A stretch of DNA of 64,000 nt from Bacteroides intestinalis (GTDB taxonomy: Bacteria > Bacteroidota > Bacteroidia > Bacteroidales > Bacteroidaceae): the NCBI RefSeq assembly GCF_902364365.1, contig NZ_CABJDN010000004.1:204705-268704 (forward strand), in the 5' to 3' direction. The translations under genes and the position numbers were made by a program. The stretch's first letter is position 1, and every line of letters starts with the position of its first letter. The notes below the pieces were generated by a model. It searched no databases and was not told where the DNA came from. It saw only the letters and a program-made list of their open reading frames with translations. Shown here piece after piece: positions 54,023-62,724 of this stretch.

Positions 54023-55333
54023 GTGGAAGAGGAGAAGAAATATAAAGAGATAGAGCTGCGCAGCGAGGAAGTGCAGGAAGTGATGAATCACATTTCACCC
54101 TGGGTGGTGAGATGGGGGATAACTGTGATGTTCATTATTCTGTTAGCTTTACTGGCAGGGTGCTGGATTTTTAAATATCCGGATGTTTTGCAGGCGGAAG
54201 TAACACTGACCACTGAGGAACCTCCAGCTTTTATATTGGCGCGTTCTATGGGTAAAATAGATACTTTATATGTACACAATGGCGATACGGTGAAGGCAGG
54301 CGAACATTTGGGAGTCATTCAGAATGCTTCTGTTACGGAAGATGTACTATGGCTGACAGACCGTATGAAAGACTGGGGAATAGCAGGTTATGAACCGGCG
54401 AAAGGGGCTGAATATTTTATAGGTAAGCGTTTGCAGTTAGGAGAATTGCAATCTGCATATGCCTCATTTATGATTGCTCTTTCAGATTACGTTCGCTTTA
54501 TCGAGCAAGATTATTATGCAAAGAAGATGGATGCAGGAAAGAAACAATTGGCTGGGCAACGCTCTTATCTTAACTTGGTGGAGCGTGAACATACACTGAC
54601 CGAAAAAGAAATGGAACTGGCGCAGAGTATGTACGACCGGGATTCCATTTTGTATGCGAGAAATGCAATGATTGTGGCAGAATTTGAAGAGTCGGGCAGC
54701 CGCTATTTGCAGAGTTTACGTACCAGAGAAACTTCCGGCATGAGTTTGCTGCAGGCTGAAATGCAGCTAAAACAACAGGAGGAGAACTTGCTGGACTTGG
54801 GTAAACAGGCTTATGATGAGGAACAGAACCGCAGGCTTGAATTGAAAAATGCAATTGAGCAGCTTCAGGCACAACTGAGTTCGTGGGCGCAGAACTATCT
54901 GTTTAGTAGTCCTATTTGCGGTAAGATAACTTTTATGACAGTTTGGAGCCGCAATCAGAATGTACAGTCGGGTGAGACTGTTTTTGTGGTTCAGCCTTCC
55001 GAAGAGTCGAAAGTGGTTGGTAAAGCCAAACTCCCTTTACAAGGTTCGGGAAAGGTGCAGGTAGGACAGAAAGTGCATATCCGTATGGATAATTACCCCG
55101 ATCAAGAGTTTGGCTATGTGAGAGGAAAGGTGGAAAGTATCTCTCCGGCTCCGACGGAAGATGGACTTTATGTAGTGGAAATAGTATTGCTGGAAGGTTT
55201 GCATACGAATTATGGTAAAACCCTTCCGACTTTACGTGAATTGAAAGGCACGGCAGACATTATATTGGCAGACAGAAATGTATTGGAACGTTTATTAGCC
55301 CCGTTAAGGAAGATAGTAGAATACGAAGACTAA
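54023..55333 (+). CDS. HlyD-family secretion adaptor
   Basis: A 436-residue adaptor with one N-terminal transmembrane helix (about 30-50), a barrel-sandwich domain (ARSMGKIDTLYVHNGDTVKAGE), a long coiled coil (about 135-285) and a C-terminal beta-barrel. Such proteins bridge a peptidase-ABC exporter and an outer-membrane channel. GTG is the start, 19 bp after the exporter. No TolC-like gene lies next to it, so it probably uses one encoded elsewhere. Confidence 0.9.
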   Translation: MEEEKKYKEIELRSEEVQEVMNHISPWVVRWGITVMFIILLALLAGCWIFKYPDVLQAEVTLTTEEPPAFILARSMGKIDTLYVHNGDTVKAGEHLGVIQNASVTEDVLWLTDRMKDWGIAGYEPAKGAEYFIGKRLQLGELQSAYASFMIALSDYVRFIEQDYYAKKMDAGKKQLAGQRSYLNLVEREHTLTEKEMELAQSMYDRDSILYARNAMIVAEFEESGSRYLQSLRTRETSGMSLLQAEMQLKQQEENLLDLGKQAYDEEQNRRLELKNAIEQLQAQLSSWAQNYLFSSPICGKITFMTVWSRNQNVQSGETVFVVQPSEESKVVGKAKLPLQGSGKVQVGQKVHIRMDNYPDQEFGYVRGKVESISPAPTEDGLYVVEIVLLEGLHTNYGKTLPTLRELKGTADIILADRNVLERLLAPLRKIVEYED

Positions 55334-55375
55334 ATAAAACCTTTGCTACTTTCCGCCAACTCCCGAACTTTTTCG

Positions 55376-55383
55376 TACTTTTG
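55376..55383 (+). promoter_or_regulatory. -7 element of the DHH phosphoesterase gene
   Basis: TACTTTTG matches TAnnTTTG. A start at 55398 would leave almost no leader, which favours the start at 55458. Confidence 0.5.
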
Positions 55384-55457
55384 CCCATTCAATTAGTATG
55401 AACGATGGAAGTAACTTTAATCGTTCAATCGTAAATCGTCTAATCGTAAATAATCAA

Positions 55458-56495
55458 ATGTTAACAAAAGTAATAGAACAAGCCAAAATAGATCGTTTTG
55501 CCAGATGGATGGGGCATGCGGAGAGAATTGTTATTGTAGCTCATGTAGCGCCGGATGGCGATGCCATAGGCTCTTCATTGGGATTGTGGCACTTCCTGAA
55601 TTCACAAGATAAAACGGTAAATGTCATTGTGCCGAATGCTTTCCCCGACTTTCTGCGATGGATGCCGGGTAGCAAAGATGTATTACTCTATGACCGCTAC
55701 AAAGAATTTGCCGATAAACTGATTGCTGAGGCTGAAATAATCTGTTGTCTGGATTTCAATGCTTTGAGTCGTATTGATGCAATGGCGGATGCAATAAAGG
55801 CAGCAAAAGGGAAGAAGATTCTGGTAGACCATCATCTGTATCCCGAAGATTTTTGTGATATCACAATCTCACATCCCAATATTTCTTCTACTTCGGAGCT
55901 TGTATTCCGCTTGATATGCCGCATGGGGTATTTTAATGAAATAACCAAAGAAGGAGCAGAGTGCATCTATACCGGTATGATGACCGATACAGGTGGATTT
56001 ACTTATAACTCCAATAACCGGGAGATTTATTTTATCATCAGTGAATTACTTTCCAAGGGTATCGATAAGGATGATATTTACCGGAAAGTTTATAATACTT
56101 ACTCTGAAAGTCGCTTGCGACTGATGGGTTATGTGCTTTCAAATATGCAGGTTTATCCCGATTATCATTCTGCCTTGATCTCATTGACAAAAAATGAGCA
56201 GGGACGTTTCAATTATATTCGGGGAGACAGCGAGGGGTTTGTAAATATTCCTTTGAGTATAAAAGACGTGGTTTTCTCTTGCTTCCTACGTGAAGACACG
56301 GAGAAGCCGATGATTAAGGTTTCATTGCGTTCTGTGGGTACATTTCCTTGCAATCAGTTAGCAGCTGAATTCTTCAATGGAGGAGGACATCTGAATGCTT
56401 CCGGTGGTGAATTTTATGGTACGCTGGAGGAAGCAAAGAAAGTCCTGGAACGTGCTTTAGAGAAATTCAAGCCTTTATTGAATGCGAAAGGATAA
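55458..56495 (+). CDS. DHH/DHHA1 phosphoesterase (NrnA-like)
   Basis: A 345-residue cytoplasmic enzyme of the oligoribonuclease / pAp-phosphatase group, which degrades nanoRNA and 3'-phosphoadenosine phosphate. Metal motifs are HVAPDGDAIGSSLG, CLDFNALSRID and LVDHHLYPEDF; the DHHA1 part ends with FFNGGGHLNASGG. The start at 55458 (MLTKVIEQ) fits the family; the 20 codons before it come from a simple TCGTAAAT-type repeat behind the -7 box. An ATG at 55398 is the alternative. Confidence 0.9.
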   Translation: MLTKVIEQAKIDRFARWMGHAERIVIVAHVAPDGDAIGSSLGLWHFLNSQDKTVNVIVPNAFPDFLRWMPGSKDVLLYDRYKEFADKLIAEAEIICCLDFNALSRIDAMADAIKAAKGKKILVDHHLYPEDFCDITISHPNISSTSELVFRLICRMGYFNEITKEGAECIYTGMMTDTGGFTYNSNNREIYFIISELLSKGIDKDDIYRKVYNTYSESRLRLMGYVLSNMQVYPDYHSALISLTKNEQGRFNYIRGDSEGFVNIPLSIKDVVFSCFLREDTEKPMIKVSLRSVGTFPCNQLAAEFFNGGGHLNASGGEFYGTLEEAKKVLERALEKFKPLLNAKG

Positions 56496-56543
56496 AAAAA
56501 GAGGGGCACAAAGGTTAAAAGATACGAACTTTCCTCGTAGAGC

Positions 56544-56574
56544 TTTCAACTTTCAACGAAATCGAATACTTTTG
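56544..56574 (+). promoter_or_regulatory. promoter of the DUF4827 lipoprotein gene
   Basis: TTTC (56544-56547), 19-bp spacer and TACTTTTG (56567-56574) fit the Bacteroides promoter pattern, 24 bp before the start. Confidence 0.5.
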
Positions 56575-56598
56575 TACGGAATTACTAAATAACAGATA

Positions 56599-57204
56599 AT
56601 GAAGAAACTTACATTATTCTTTTTGTCTTTGCTGGTATGTGGGCTGGCTTTTCAGGCTTGCGATAACACCAAGACTTATGCAGAAATGCTGGAAGAGGAA
56701 AAAGATGCCATCAAAGCATTTATAAAGGACAATAATATTAAGGTTATATCCCAAACAGAGTTTTATAGAAACGACTCGACTACGGATACGCTTAAGAATG
56801 AATATGTGCAACTTGCCAGTGGCGTATATATGCAAATACGGGATAAAGGCTCTAAAAATCCTGCCGATACAGTGAAGGCGAACGACCAAATATTGGTGCG
56901 TTTCATGGAATATGGCCTTATTCAAGGAGATACGACAATGTCTAACTTAGGATTTGCGGAAGTAGTAGATGAATTTAATTACCGGGTAACGAGTTCTTCC
57001 ATTGCCGGTCAGTTTACGCAAGGATTGATGCTTACTTATTACCAAACGACTGCCGTTCCTGCTGGTTGGTTAGTACCACTGGCCTATGTACGTGACATGG
57101 CACACGTCAGACTGATCGTTCCTTCAAAGATGGGACACAGCACAGCTATGCAGTCCGTATACCCTTATTACTATGATATCCGTAAATACCAAATCTATAG
57201 GTAA
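56599..57204 (+). CDS. DUF4827-like (FKBP-like) lipoprotein
   Basis: A 201-residue lipoprotein (FQAC, Cys21). A helical start (TYAEMLEEEKDAIKAFIKDNNI) is followed by an FKBP-like beta domain with VYMQIRDKG, VRFMEYGLI and PLAYVRDMAHVRLIVPSKMG. This is the DUF4827 pattern, related to FKBP-type peptidyl-prolyl isomerases; activity is not established. It lies 39 bp before the mutase gene. Confidence 0.8.
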   Translation: MKKLTLFFLSLLVCGLAFQACDNTKTYAEMLEEEKDAIKAFIKDNNIKVISQTEFYRNDSTTDTLKNEYVQLASGVYMQIRDKGSKNPADTVKANDQILVRFMEYGLIQGDTTMSNLGFAEVVDEFNYRVTSSSIAGQFTQGLMLTYYQTTAVPAGWLVPLAYVRDMAHVRLIVPSKMGHSTAMQSVYPYYYDIRKYQIYR

Positions 57205-57243
57205 TTATAGTATATAACCAACAATCTTTAAATCATTAACCTA

Positions 57244-58632
57244 ATGACTCTAATCAAATCTATCTCTGGAATCCGCGGAACTATTGGCGGAGGAGCCGGT
57301 GTGGGCTTGAATCCGCTTGACATCGTGAAATTCACATCAGCGTATGCCACACTTATTCGCAAAACGTGCACGGTAAAAAGCAACAAAATTGTAGTAGGAC
57401 GCGACGCCCGTATTTCGGGTGAAATGGTAAAGAATGTAGTAGTAGGTACCCTGATGGGTATGGGATGGGATGTAGTGGACATCGATCTGGCTTCTACACC
57501 GACCACTGAATTGGCCGTAACTATGGAAGGCGCCAGTGGTGGTATTATCCTGACTGCTTCGCACAATCCGAAACAATGGAATGCCCTGAAATTGCTGAAT
57601 GAACGCGGCGAATTTCTGAATGCTGCCGAAGGTAACGAAGTACTTCGCATTGCCGAGGCTGAAGAATTTGACTTTGCTGATGTAGATCATCTGGGATCAT
57701 ATCGCAAGGATCTGACTTACAATCAAAAACATATAGACAGTGTGTTGGCGCTTAGTCTGGTAGATGTAGAAGCTATCAGAAAGGCGAACTTCCGCGTGGC
57801 TATTGACTGTGTGAACTCTGTGGGTGGTATTATTCTGCCTGAGTTACTGGAGCAACTGGGTGTACAGCATGTAGAGAAGCTCTATTGCGAACCGACCGGT
57901 GATTTCCAACATAATCCCGAACCACTTGAAAAGAATCTGGGTGACATAATGAACCTGATGAAAGGTGGCAAGGCTGATGTGGCTTTCGTAGTTGACCCTG
58001 ACGTAGACCGCTTGGCAATGATTTGCGAAGATGGAAAAATGTATGGCGAAGAATACACGCTGGTGAGTGTGGCCGATTATGTGTTGAAGCATACTCCGGG
58101 TAATACAGTTTCTAACCTGAGTTCTACACGTGCTTTGCGTGATGTAACCCGCAAGTATGACAAGGAATATTTTGCTTCTGCCGTAGGCGAAGTAAACGTT
58201 ACTACCAAGATGAAAGAAGTGGGTGCCGTAATTGGTGGCGAAGGTAATGGCGGAGTCATTTATCCGGAAAGTCACTACGGACGTGATGCGCTGGTTGGTA
58301 TTGCCTTGTTCCTGAGCCATCTGGCACATGAAGGCAAGAAGGTGAGCGAGCTTCGTGCAACTTATCCTGCTTATTTCATGGCAAAGAATCGCGTAGATCT
58401 GACTCCTGAAACAGATGTGGATGCTATTCTGGCTAAGGTGAAAGAAATTTATAAGGATGAAGAAATCAATGACATCGATGGTGTGAAAATAGACTTTGCC
58501 GATAAGTGGGTACACTTGCGTAAAAGTAACACCGAGCCGATTATCCGCGTGTATAGTGAAGCGTCTACAGCAGAAGCGGCAGAAGAAATCGGTCAGAAGA
58601 TAATGAAGGTGATTGAAGATCTGGCTAAGTAA
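57244..58632 (+). CDS. glmM: phosphoglucosamine mutase / phosphomannomutase
   Basis: A 462-residue cytoplasmic alpha-D-phosphohexomutase. The phosphoserine loop TASHNPKQWNALK, metal loop DPDVDRLAM, sugar-specificity loop GEGNGGVIYP and phosphate-binding RKSNTEPIIRVYSE are complete. In Bacteroides this single-copy form is usually taken as GlmM, which makes glucosamine-1-phosphate for cell-wall synthesis; phosphomannomutase activity cannot be excluded by sequence. Confidence 0.88.
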   Translation: MTLIKSISGIRGTIGGGAGVGLNPLDIVKFTSAYATLIRKTCTVKSNKIVVGRDARISGEMVKNVVVGTLMGMGWDVVDIDLASTPTTELAVTMEGASGGIILTASHNPKQWNALKLLNERGEFLNAAEGNEVLRIAEAEEFDFADVDHLGSYRKDLTYNQKHIDSVLALSLVDVEAIRKANFRVAIDCVNSVGGIILPELLEQLGVQHVEKLYCEPTGDFQHNPEPLEKNLGDIMNLMKGGKADVAFVVDPDVDRLAMICEDGKMYGEEYTLVSVADYVLKHTPGNTVSNLSSTRALRDVTRKYDKEYFASAVGEVNVTTKMKEVGAVIGGEGNGGVIYPESHYGRDALVGIALFLSHLAHEGKKVSELRATYPAYFMAKNRVDLTPETDVDAILAKVKEIYKDEEINDIDGVKIDFADKWVHLRKSNTEPIIRVYSEASTAEAAEEIGQKIMKVIEDLAK

Positions 58633-58665
58633 AAGTTGTCAAGAGCAGATTTATAAATATTTAGT

Positions 58666-58697
58666 AAATGGGAGGCCTCGGCTTCCCATTTCTGTTT
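58666..58697 (+). terminator. terminator of the mutase gene
   Basis: AAATGGGAGGCC (58666-58677) pairs with GGCTTCCCATTT (58680-58691), followed by CTGTTTTC. Confidence 0.7.
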
Positions 58698-58907
58698 TCG
58701 GAACAGACGGTCTGTTTACTTCAAACGCATGGTTTGTTTGCCCTGAACAGAGGGTCTGTTTGCCTCAGGTGGATCATCTGTTTCGCTGGGGTGAGTAACT
58801 GAAATGCCACATGTCTCCGAGGCAAATGCCAGCCATTTTACTTGTTGAAGTGTGGCGTCGAGGTTGCTGACCTGTGGCATTAGGGGAGTTGACCTGTGGC
58901 ATTGGGG
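58691..58907. repeat. short motifs repeated at 22-bp steps
   Basis: TCTGTTT (one copy TTTGTTT) starts at 58711, 58733, 58755 and 58777; AAATGCCA starts at 58802 and 58824; TGTGGC starts at 58851, 58873 and 58895. Every step within each set is exactly 22 bp. AACAGAC-G-GTCTGTT (58702-58716) is palindromic, and TGGCATT is the complement of AATGCCA. The 412-bp gap 58633-59044 holds no gene; a 61-codon frame there is not supported. Function unknown. Confidence 0.65.
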
Positions 58908-58933
58908 ACGGAATGATGGGCAGGCAAATAAAA

Positions 58934-58960
58934 AAACGGAGAAACAATGCTTCTCCGTTT
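58934..58960 (-). terminator. terminator of the NUDIX gene
   Basis: AAACGGAGAA (58934-58943) pairs with TTCTCCGTTT (58951-58960). The A-run just to the left becomes a T-run on the minus strand, so it ends the NUDIX/ORF6N transcript. Confidence 0.8.
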
Positions 58961-59044
58961 ATGCTAATTTAAAATTGAAGTAGATTTAAAAACACAATAC
59001 AAATATACAACATGCAGAAAGCGATGTCAAGTGTTTCGGTACTT

Positions 59045-59551
59045 TTATTTTAGCGAAAGTACTTTTTCAATCTCTCCTTCAAAGTTGGGGGTGAATATGC
59101 CTTTCCCCAGATTTTCTTTAATTTCTTCTATGGCCCAGAATCGTCCGCCGTCCAGTTCGTCACTGGGAGTGATCTCACCGTCGTATACGGTTTTGTGTAC
59201 AAAGACGAGTTCCTTCTCACGTGCGGATTCAAAAACATAATGAGTGACGGTTTCAGGAGTAAAGTCAGTAATACCCAGTTCTTCGCGTACTTCGCGCTTC
59301 AGAGCCATTTCTACACTTTCACCCAGGTCTACATGTCCTCCTACGGAAGTATCCCACTTTCCCGGCTGGATATCTTTCCATTCGGGACGTTTCTGCATAT
59401 ACAGTTCGCCTTTGGAATTAAAAACGTGCAGGTGAATGACCGGATGCAAGAGTTTGCTGCCACTGTGGCATTCGCCACGTGTAGCGGCACCTGTGATATT
59501 TCCCTGTTCGTCGACGATAGGAAACATTTCTTGGCTATTATCGCTGTTCAT
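59045..59551 (-). CDS. NUDIX hydrolase, isopentenyl-diphosphate-isomerase-like
   Basis: A 168-residue enzyme with a full NUDIX box (GHVDLGESVEMALKREVREELG), which binds metal for hydrolysis of nucleoside-diphosphate-linked compounds. The N-terminus (EMFPIVDEQGNITGAATRGECH) and the HPVIHLHVFNSKGELYMQKR stretch resemble the IDI-like YfcD subgroup. Its start overlaps the ORF6N stop by 4 bp. Substrate unknown. Confidence 0.9.
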   Translation of the reverse strand: MNSDNSQEMFPIVDEQGNITGAATRGECHSGSKLLHPVIHLHVFNSKGELYMQKRPEWKDIQPGKWDTSVGGHVDLGESVEMALKREVREELGITDFTPETVTHYVFESAREKELVFVHKTVYDGEITPSDELDGGRFWAIEEIKENLGKGIFTPNFEGEIEKVLSLK

Positions 59552-60129
59552 TGTTGTGAATCATTTTTAAATCCTTTCACGGCAATGCGTCCGGGATTGG
59601 ATTGGTTAAGTTGTAGTTTGAGAGATATTTCTGCTATGGCGTTGAAGAGACTTTCGTGATCTCTTTCATTACTTTCTAAATCTTCGGCTATTTCGGCAAG
59701 TTGTTGTTTTATTTGTTCCAATTCATCTTTTACGGAAAGATTATTTTCTTTGTATGCAAAAATAAGTTGATGCATTCGCGTAAATGCTCGCATTATGTTG
59801 ATGTTGATTTGAATGGCAAGCGGGCTGCGCAGGACAGATGAAAGCATAGATACACCATTTTCTGTAAAGGCAAATACACTTGTAGCACCAATATTATATT
59901 CGGGGGGTATCACATTTTGTGATACCCCTATGTGTATCAGATTATTAGCTTCTTCTTTAGTCAGCGTAAACATAAAGTCTTCAGGAAATCGCTCAATATT
60001 TCGTCTTACAGCTTGCTTTAATGTTCTTGTTTCTATTCCATAAAGTTCCGCCAAGTCAAAATCCAGCATGACTTTAGTTCCACGTACTTCGTAAATCTTA
60101 TTTTCAATTAATGTTAGTTCGTCGTTCAT
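59548..60129 (-). CDS. ORF6N-domain protein
   Basis: A 193-residue protein with an N-terminal ORF6N domain (IYEVRGTKVMLDFDLAELYGIETRTLKQAVRRN), also found in phage antirepressor-like proteins, and a C-terminal coiled coil (about 125-165). FAFTENGVSMLSSVL is the usual domain end. ORF6N proteins are frequent in Bacteroides chromosomes; DNA binding is presumed. It overlaps the NUDIX gene by 4 bp, so the two are coupled. Confidence 0.88.
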   Translation of the reverse strand: MNDELTLIENKIYEVRGTKVMLDFDLAELYGIETRTLKQAVRRNIERFPEDFMFTLTKEEANNLIHIGVSQNVIPPEYNIGATSVFAFTENGVSMLSSVLRSPLAIQININIMRAFTRMHQLIFAYKENNLSVKDELEQIKQQLAEIAEDLESNERDHESLFNAIAEISLKLQLNQSNPGRIAVKGFKNDSQQ

Positions 60130-60166
60130 AATAGATATTTTTGGGCCTTATATGTACCAGCTATGA

Positions 60167-61396
60167 TTACGGTATTAATAGTGAAGAATCTCCATAACTC
60201 AGAAAACGGAAGTCATGATCTAATGCGAAGTCATATATCTTTCGCCAGTTACCTTTTACAAAAGCCGAGACAAGCAATAGCAATGTACTTTGCGGTTGAT
60301 GGAAATTAGTGACCATGGCACATACAATCTTGTAGTCGTATCCTGGTGCGATAATGATCTGCGTGCTGGTGTGCAGGGCTTCCACATCGTGATGGTTCAG
60401 ATAGTCGAGTACGGCTTGCAGAGCTTTTACAGATGTGATATCCGCAGCTTCTTCAGCTGTTTCATAAGGTTGCCATTGGCGGACGTGAAGTTTTTCTTCT
60501 GTGGCATCCGGATTTTTCAGCAGAGTAACGCCTATATGGTAGAGGCTTTCCAGTGTTCTTACTGAAGTAGTACCTACTGCAATTGCTTTTCCATCGTGTG
60601 CTATCAGCTTTTCAATGGTTCCGCGTGACACGGAAATATATTCCGTATGCATTTCGTGCCCTTCAATCTCTTCACTTTTAACGGGTTTGAAAGTACCTGC
60701 ACCTACGTGCAATGTCAGTTCTTCGAGATCAATACCTTTTTCTTTCAGAGCATCCAGCACACGGGGGGTAAAGTGTAGTCCGGCAGTAGGAGCAGCTACG
60801 GAGCCTTTTATTTTAGAATAAACAGTCTGATAGGTTTCCTTGTCACTTTCCTGAGTATCCCGGTTCAAGTATGGCGGAATGGGGAGTTCTCCGAAAACTT
60901 CAAGAATATCAGCAAAAGTAATCTCCGGATTATCCCAACGGAAATCAACCCAATGGCTGGTGCCATGACATTCACCACGAGTGGCAGTCAGAGTTATCGG
61001 TTGCCCTTTTACGGTCATCTCCCGTTTTAGCGTGCCTTCTTTCCATTTCTTCAGATTACCGATCATGCAGAGCCAGGCAGCGTGTTCGGTTTGCTGGAAA
61101 TTGAGGACATAATCGTTTGGTTCAATGGGTTCCAGACAGAATACTTCAATCAAAGCGCCGGTATCCTTGCGGAAGTGCAGTCGTGCCTGTATCACTTTCG
61201 TATTATTGAATATCACCAGACTTCCTGTCGGCAGATGGGATGGAAGTGAAGTGAAGCGATCTTCGGAAACTTCGCCGTGACGGTAGACCAGGAGTTTGGA
61301 CTGATCGCGCACCGGCAGAGGAAATTTGGCTATGCGCTCATCCGGTAATGGATAATTGAATTCGCTGATACGGATATGTTTTGGATCTTCTTTCAT
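60167..61396 (-). CDS. queA: S-adenosylmethionine:tRNA ribosyltransferase-isomerase
   Basis: A 409-residue cytoplasmic enzyme that transfers ribose from SAM to 7-aminomethyl-7-deazaguanine in tRNA, forming epoxyqueuosine. FNYPLPDERIAKFPLP near the start, VIFNNTKVIQARL, SVAAPTAGLHFT and the end block FHQPQSTLLLLVSAF are family marks. The start at 61396 (MKEDPK) was chosen because the -7 box (61418-61425, minus strand) overlaps an upstream ATG at 61420. Confidence 0.95.
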   Translation of the reverse strand: MKEDPKHIRISEFNYPLPDERIAKFPLPVRDQSKLLVYRHGEVSEDRFTSLPSHLPTGSLVIFNNTKVIQARLHFRKDTGALIEVFCLEPIEPNDYVLNFQQTEHAAWLCMIGNLKKWKEGTLKREMTVKGQPITLTATRGECHGTSHWVDFRWDNPEITFADILEVFGELPIPPYLNRDTQESDKETYQTVYSKIKGSVAAPTAGLHFTPRVLDALKEKGIDLEELTLHVGAGTFKPVKSEEIEGHEMHTEYISVSRGTIEKLIAHDGKAIAVGTTSVRTLESLYHIGVTLLKNPDATEEKLHVRQWQPYETAEEAADITSVKALQAVLDYLNHHDVEALHTSTQIIIAPGYDYKIVCAMVTNFHQPQSTLLLLVSAFVKGNWRKIYDFALDHDFRFLSYGDSSLLIP

Positions 61397-61417
61397 GATA
61401 AACTTCTTTACGGGCTG

Positions 61418-61478
61418 CAAAGGTACGGATATTTATCGTCTTTTTTCTATCTTTTTTTATTGAGTTACCGTATCTTTG
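61418..61478. promoter_or_regulatory. divergent promoters of queA and the Smr gene
   Basis: On the minus strand TACCTTTG lies at 61425-61418 (queA); on the plus strand TATCTTTG lies at 61471-61478 (Smr gene). Both match TAnnTTTG. -33 boxes are not clear. Confidence 0.55.
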
Positions 61479-61541
61479 TAGAACGATTGTTTGTTTAAGC
61501 AACTCCAATCATAAATTGTAAATAGCTAAATTGTAAATGAT

Positions 61542-62645
61542 ATGATGAAAATTGGTGATAAAGTACGTTTCCTCAATGAAATCGGCGGAGGAATCGTGAA
61601 AGGATTCAGGGGGAAAGATATTGTATTGGTGGAAGATGCCGATGGCTTTGATATTCCGATGCCCATGCGTGAGTGCGTAGTAATTGATACGGATGATTAT
61701 AATATGACCCGGCCGGTGCCGAAGGCAGCTCCGAAGAAAGCGGAGGAAAAGCCGGTACGTTCTTCTATTTCTCACCCGGTTCAGGAAGATAGTGAAGTGC
61801 AGCGCTTGTTCAAGCCGCAGGTATCTGTTTACCGTCAGCCGGAAATGCGTGGGGGAGATATTCTAAATGTTTTTCTGGCTTTTGTACCGGAAGATATTAA
61901 GGCTGTCAGTACTACTCCTTTCGAATCTTATCTGGTGAATGATAGCAATTACTATCTGTATTACACTTACCTCTGTGCAGAAGGAAAAGCATGGAATGTT
62001 CGTTCCAATGGAATAGTAGAGCCGAATACGAAGTTGCTGCTGGAAGAATTTGAGAAGGTGGAACTGAATGACCGTGAACATGTTGCAGTACAGTTCATTG
62101 CTTTTAAAGAGGATCGTTCTTTTGCTTTGAAGCCGGCAGTCAGTGTGGAACTTCGCATAGATACGGTGAAGTTCTATAAATTGCACACATTCCAGGAATC
62201 AGAATTCTTTGAGACACCTGCCCTGATTTATGATATAGTGAAAGATGATGTTCCCACCAAACAGGTGTATGTATCAGCTGAAGATTTACAATCTGCTTTG
62301 CTGCAAAAGAAAACTGAAGATAAACCAAAGTCTCAGCCAATTGTGAAGCGCGGTGGACAAAATGGTATCATCGAGATTGATTTACATATCGGAGAATTGC
62401 TGGACGATACTAAAGGAATGAGTAACAGTGAAATATTGAATTACCAGTTGGACAAATTCCGAGAAGTTCTGGAGCAATATAAGAATAAACGTGAACAGCG
62501 CATTGTTTTTATTCACGGTAAGGGTGATGGCGTGTTGCGCAAAGCATTGCTGGAAGAACTGAAACGTAAATATCCGAATTTCCGGCATCAGGATGCTTCT
62601 TTCCAGGAATATGGTTTCGGAGCGACGATGGTGACGATAAAATAG
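61542..62645 (+). CDS. DUF2027 and Smr-domain protein
   Basis: A 367-residue cytoplasmic protein. The N-terminus ([18 protein letters not shown]) is the DUF2027 start, a linker rich in Lys/Pro/Ala follows, then a beta domain. The C-terminal 90 residues are an Smr domain with [24 protein letters not shown] and [10 protein letters not shown], the type found in MutS2, with nicking or RNA-cleaving activity in studied members. There is no MutS ATPase part. Start ATG at 61542 or 61545. Confidence 0.85.
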   Translation: MMKIGDKVRFLNEIGGGIVKGFRGKDIVLVEDADGFDIPMPMRECVVIDTDDYNMTRPVPKAAPKKAEEKPVRSSISHPVQEDSEVQRLFKPQVSVYRQPEMRGGDILNVFLAFVPEDIKAVSTTPFESYLVNDSNYYLYYTYLCAEGKAWNVRSNGIVEPNTKLLLEEFEKVELNDREHVAVQFIAFKEDRSFALKPAVSVELRIDTVKFYKLHTFQESEFFETPALIYDIVKDDVPTKQVYVSAEDLQSALLQKKTEDKPKSQPIVKRGGQNGIIEIDLHIGELLDDTKGMSNSEILNYQLDKFREVLEQYKNKREQRIVFIHGKGDGVLRKALLEELKRKYPNFRHQDASFQEYGFGATMVTIK

Positions 62646-62653
62646 TTACGGGT

Positions 62654-62712
62654 TACGAGCTACAAGTAGCTGCGCTTTCATTCCGAAAGGCACTCGTAAC
62701 TTGTAGCTCGTA
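62654..62712. repeat. GAGCTACAAGT hairpin element, copy 2
   Basis: TACGAGCTACAAGT (62654-62667) pairs perfectly with ACTTGTAGCTCGTA (62699-62712); an inner stem CTTTC/GAAAG (62675-62679, 62685-62689) sits in the loop. Same core and layout as 25323-25386, with an unrelated loop. It fills the gap between the Smr gene and the convergent outer-membrane gene. Confidence 0.65.
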
Positions 62713-62724
62713 GCTTCGTAGCTC

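Noticed and set aside
58613..58798. 61-codon frame after glmM
   Set aside because: It overlaps the glmM end, the terminator and the 22-bp repeats, and its sequence simply reads the repeats.
58691..58907. CRISPR array
   Set aside because: Repeat cores are only 6-8 bp at a 22-bp period, with no conserved long repeat, spacers or cas genes.
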